The notes beneath the pieces are model-generated. The model was not told the DNA's origin, did not search any database, and worked only from the letters and a program-made list of their open reading frames with translations. A DNA stretch of 64,000 bases from Sinorhizobium terangae (GTDB lineage Bacteria; Pseudomonadota; Alphaproteobacteria; Rhizobiales; Rhizobiaceae), in NCBI RefSeq assembly GCF_029714365.1, contig NZ_CP121661.1:502093-566092 (forward strand), in the 5' to 3' direction. Position 1 is the first letter of the stretch. Each line of letters opens with the position of its first letter. Below, piece by piece: positions 63,702-64,000 of the stretch. The translations under genes and the position numbers were made by a program.

Positions 63702-64000
63702 TTTTGCTTGAGGTGAGTCGGCACAAACCTGCGCGAAGAACCTCTTGGCGCGGTGCCCTGTGCTAGGTTTGATTGTAGGATTCACAGGAGAACAATCCGA
63801 GATCAGGAAGGTCGCAGTGTTGAGCTAACCCTCAGAGCAGGAAGACAAAAAGCCGAAAAACCGCTTGCTGGTTCGCTAGGAATCTTCGGCGGCGTTAACC
63901 TTTTGGTAACCCTAAACTTCTGGACGGGTTCGGGAGAATCGTGCTCTACCTTTGGCGGGCAAACGCGGGAAAACCGGCGGAGAGCCGCCAAGAGGGAAAG
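63702..64000. other. upstream region of traI, toward a probable repABC operon
   Basis: No gene. In related plasmids this interval is followed by repABC, read to the right. A dyad GTTAACCTTTTGGTAAC (63894-63910) is in a T/A-richer stretch and could belong to the rep promoter or a partition site, though it does not fit the usual 16-bp parS form. Confidence 0.4.

Noticed and set aside
63625..63800. Ti-type tra box (GTGCAGATCTGCAC)
   Set aside because: No GTGC/GCAC dyad of the right spacing; only the weaker dyad at 63684 was kept.

Overview
The window is a high-GC stretch of a rhizobial symbiotic, self-transmissible plasmid of the alphaproteobacterial (Rhizobium/Sinorhizobium) type. The evidence is nodulation genes (nodE, two nodD, nodA, nod-box sequences), an alphaproteobacterial-type repC, and a complete Ti-plasmid-like conjugation and quorum-sensing system (traG-D-C, oriT, traA-F-B-H, traR, traM, traI and the trb operon). 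The species cannot be fixed from the sequence alone.

Bases 1-10,000 are an eroded symbiosis region. They hold the 3' part of nodE, a truncated nodA with an almost intact nod box, nodD1, a leftward set (LacI-type regulator, HisC-like aminotransferase, luciferase-like monooxygenase), IS66 and DUF2867 debris, nodD2 beside a half-decayed nod box, a full-length nodA with no recognisable nod box, a broken AhpD-like gene and an intact DUF2867 gene. At 10,457-11,734 lies a repC without repA or repB.

Bases 12,400-30,000 are plasmid backbone. Genes in order: a toprim protein, DUF1419- and DUF3085-like proteins, a 1699-residue methyltransferase-helicase, a phospholipase-D-like protein on the other strand, a ParB-like protein, several hypothetical genes, ArdC antirestriction protein, DUF736 protein and a Phd/MazF-type toxin-antitoxin pair. 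The mix (DNA modification, antirestriction, partition-like protein, addiction) is that of a plasmid set up for establishment and maintenance in new hosts.

Bases 30,766-36,829 are a probable transposon with three overlapping tyrosine-recombinase genes, 14-bp terminal inverted repeats and a likely 6-nt coupling sequence. It splits a small plasmid gene whose halves lie on both sides, and it carries an intact relative of that same gene. This gene, its relative and at least one further gene (37,291) are preceded by a repeated leader with conserved outer arms and changing but still pairing inner arms. This leader family is the least explained structure in the window.

Bases 38,373-40,481 hold WGR, HAD and HU-type genes. 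From 40,486 the DNA is conjugation machinery: traGDC leftward and traAFBH rightward from an oriT at about 43,000, with traH broken. Two copies of an xre-traM-traR cassette follow, the first decayed except for traR, with a DUF4143 ATPase gene between them. The leftward operon traI-trbBCDEJLFGHI ends the window and lacks trbK. The base order at the right end suggests a repABC operon starts just outside. Transfer is probably driven by TraI acyl-homoserine lactone acting on two TraR proteins and restrained by the single intact TraM.
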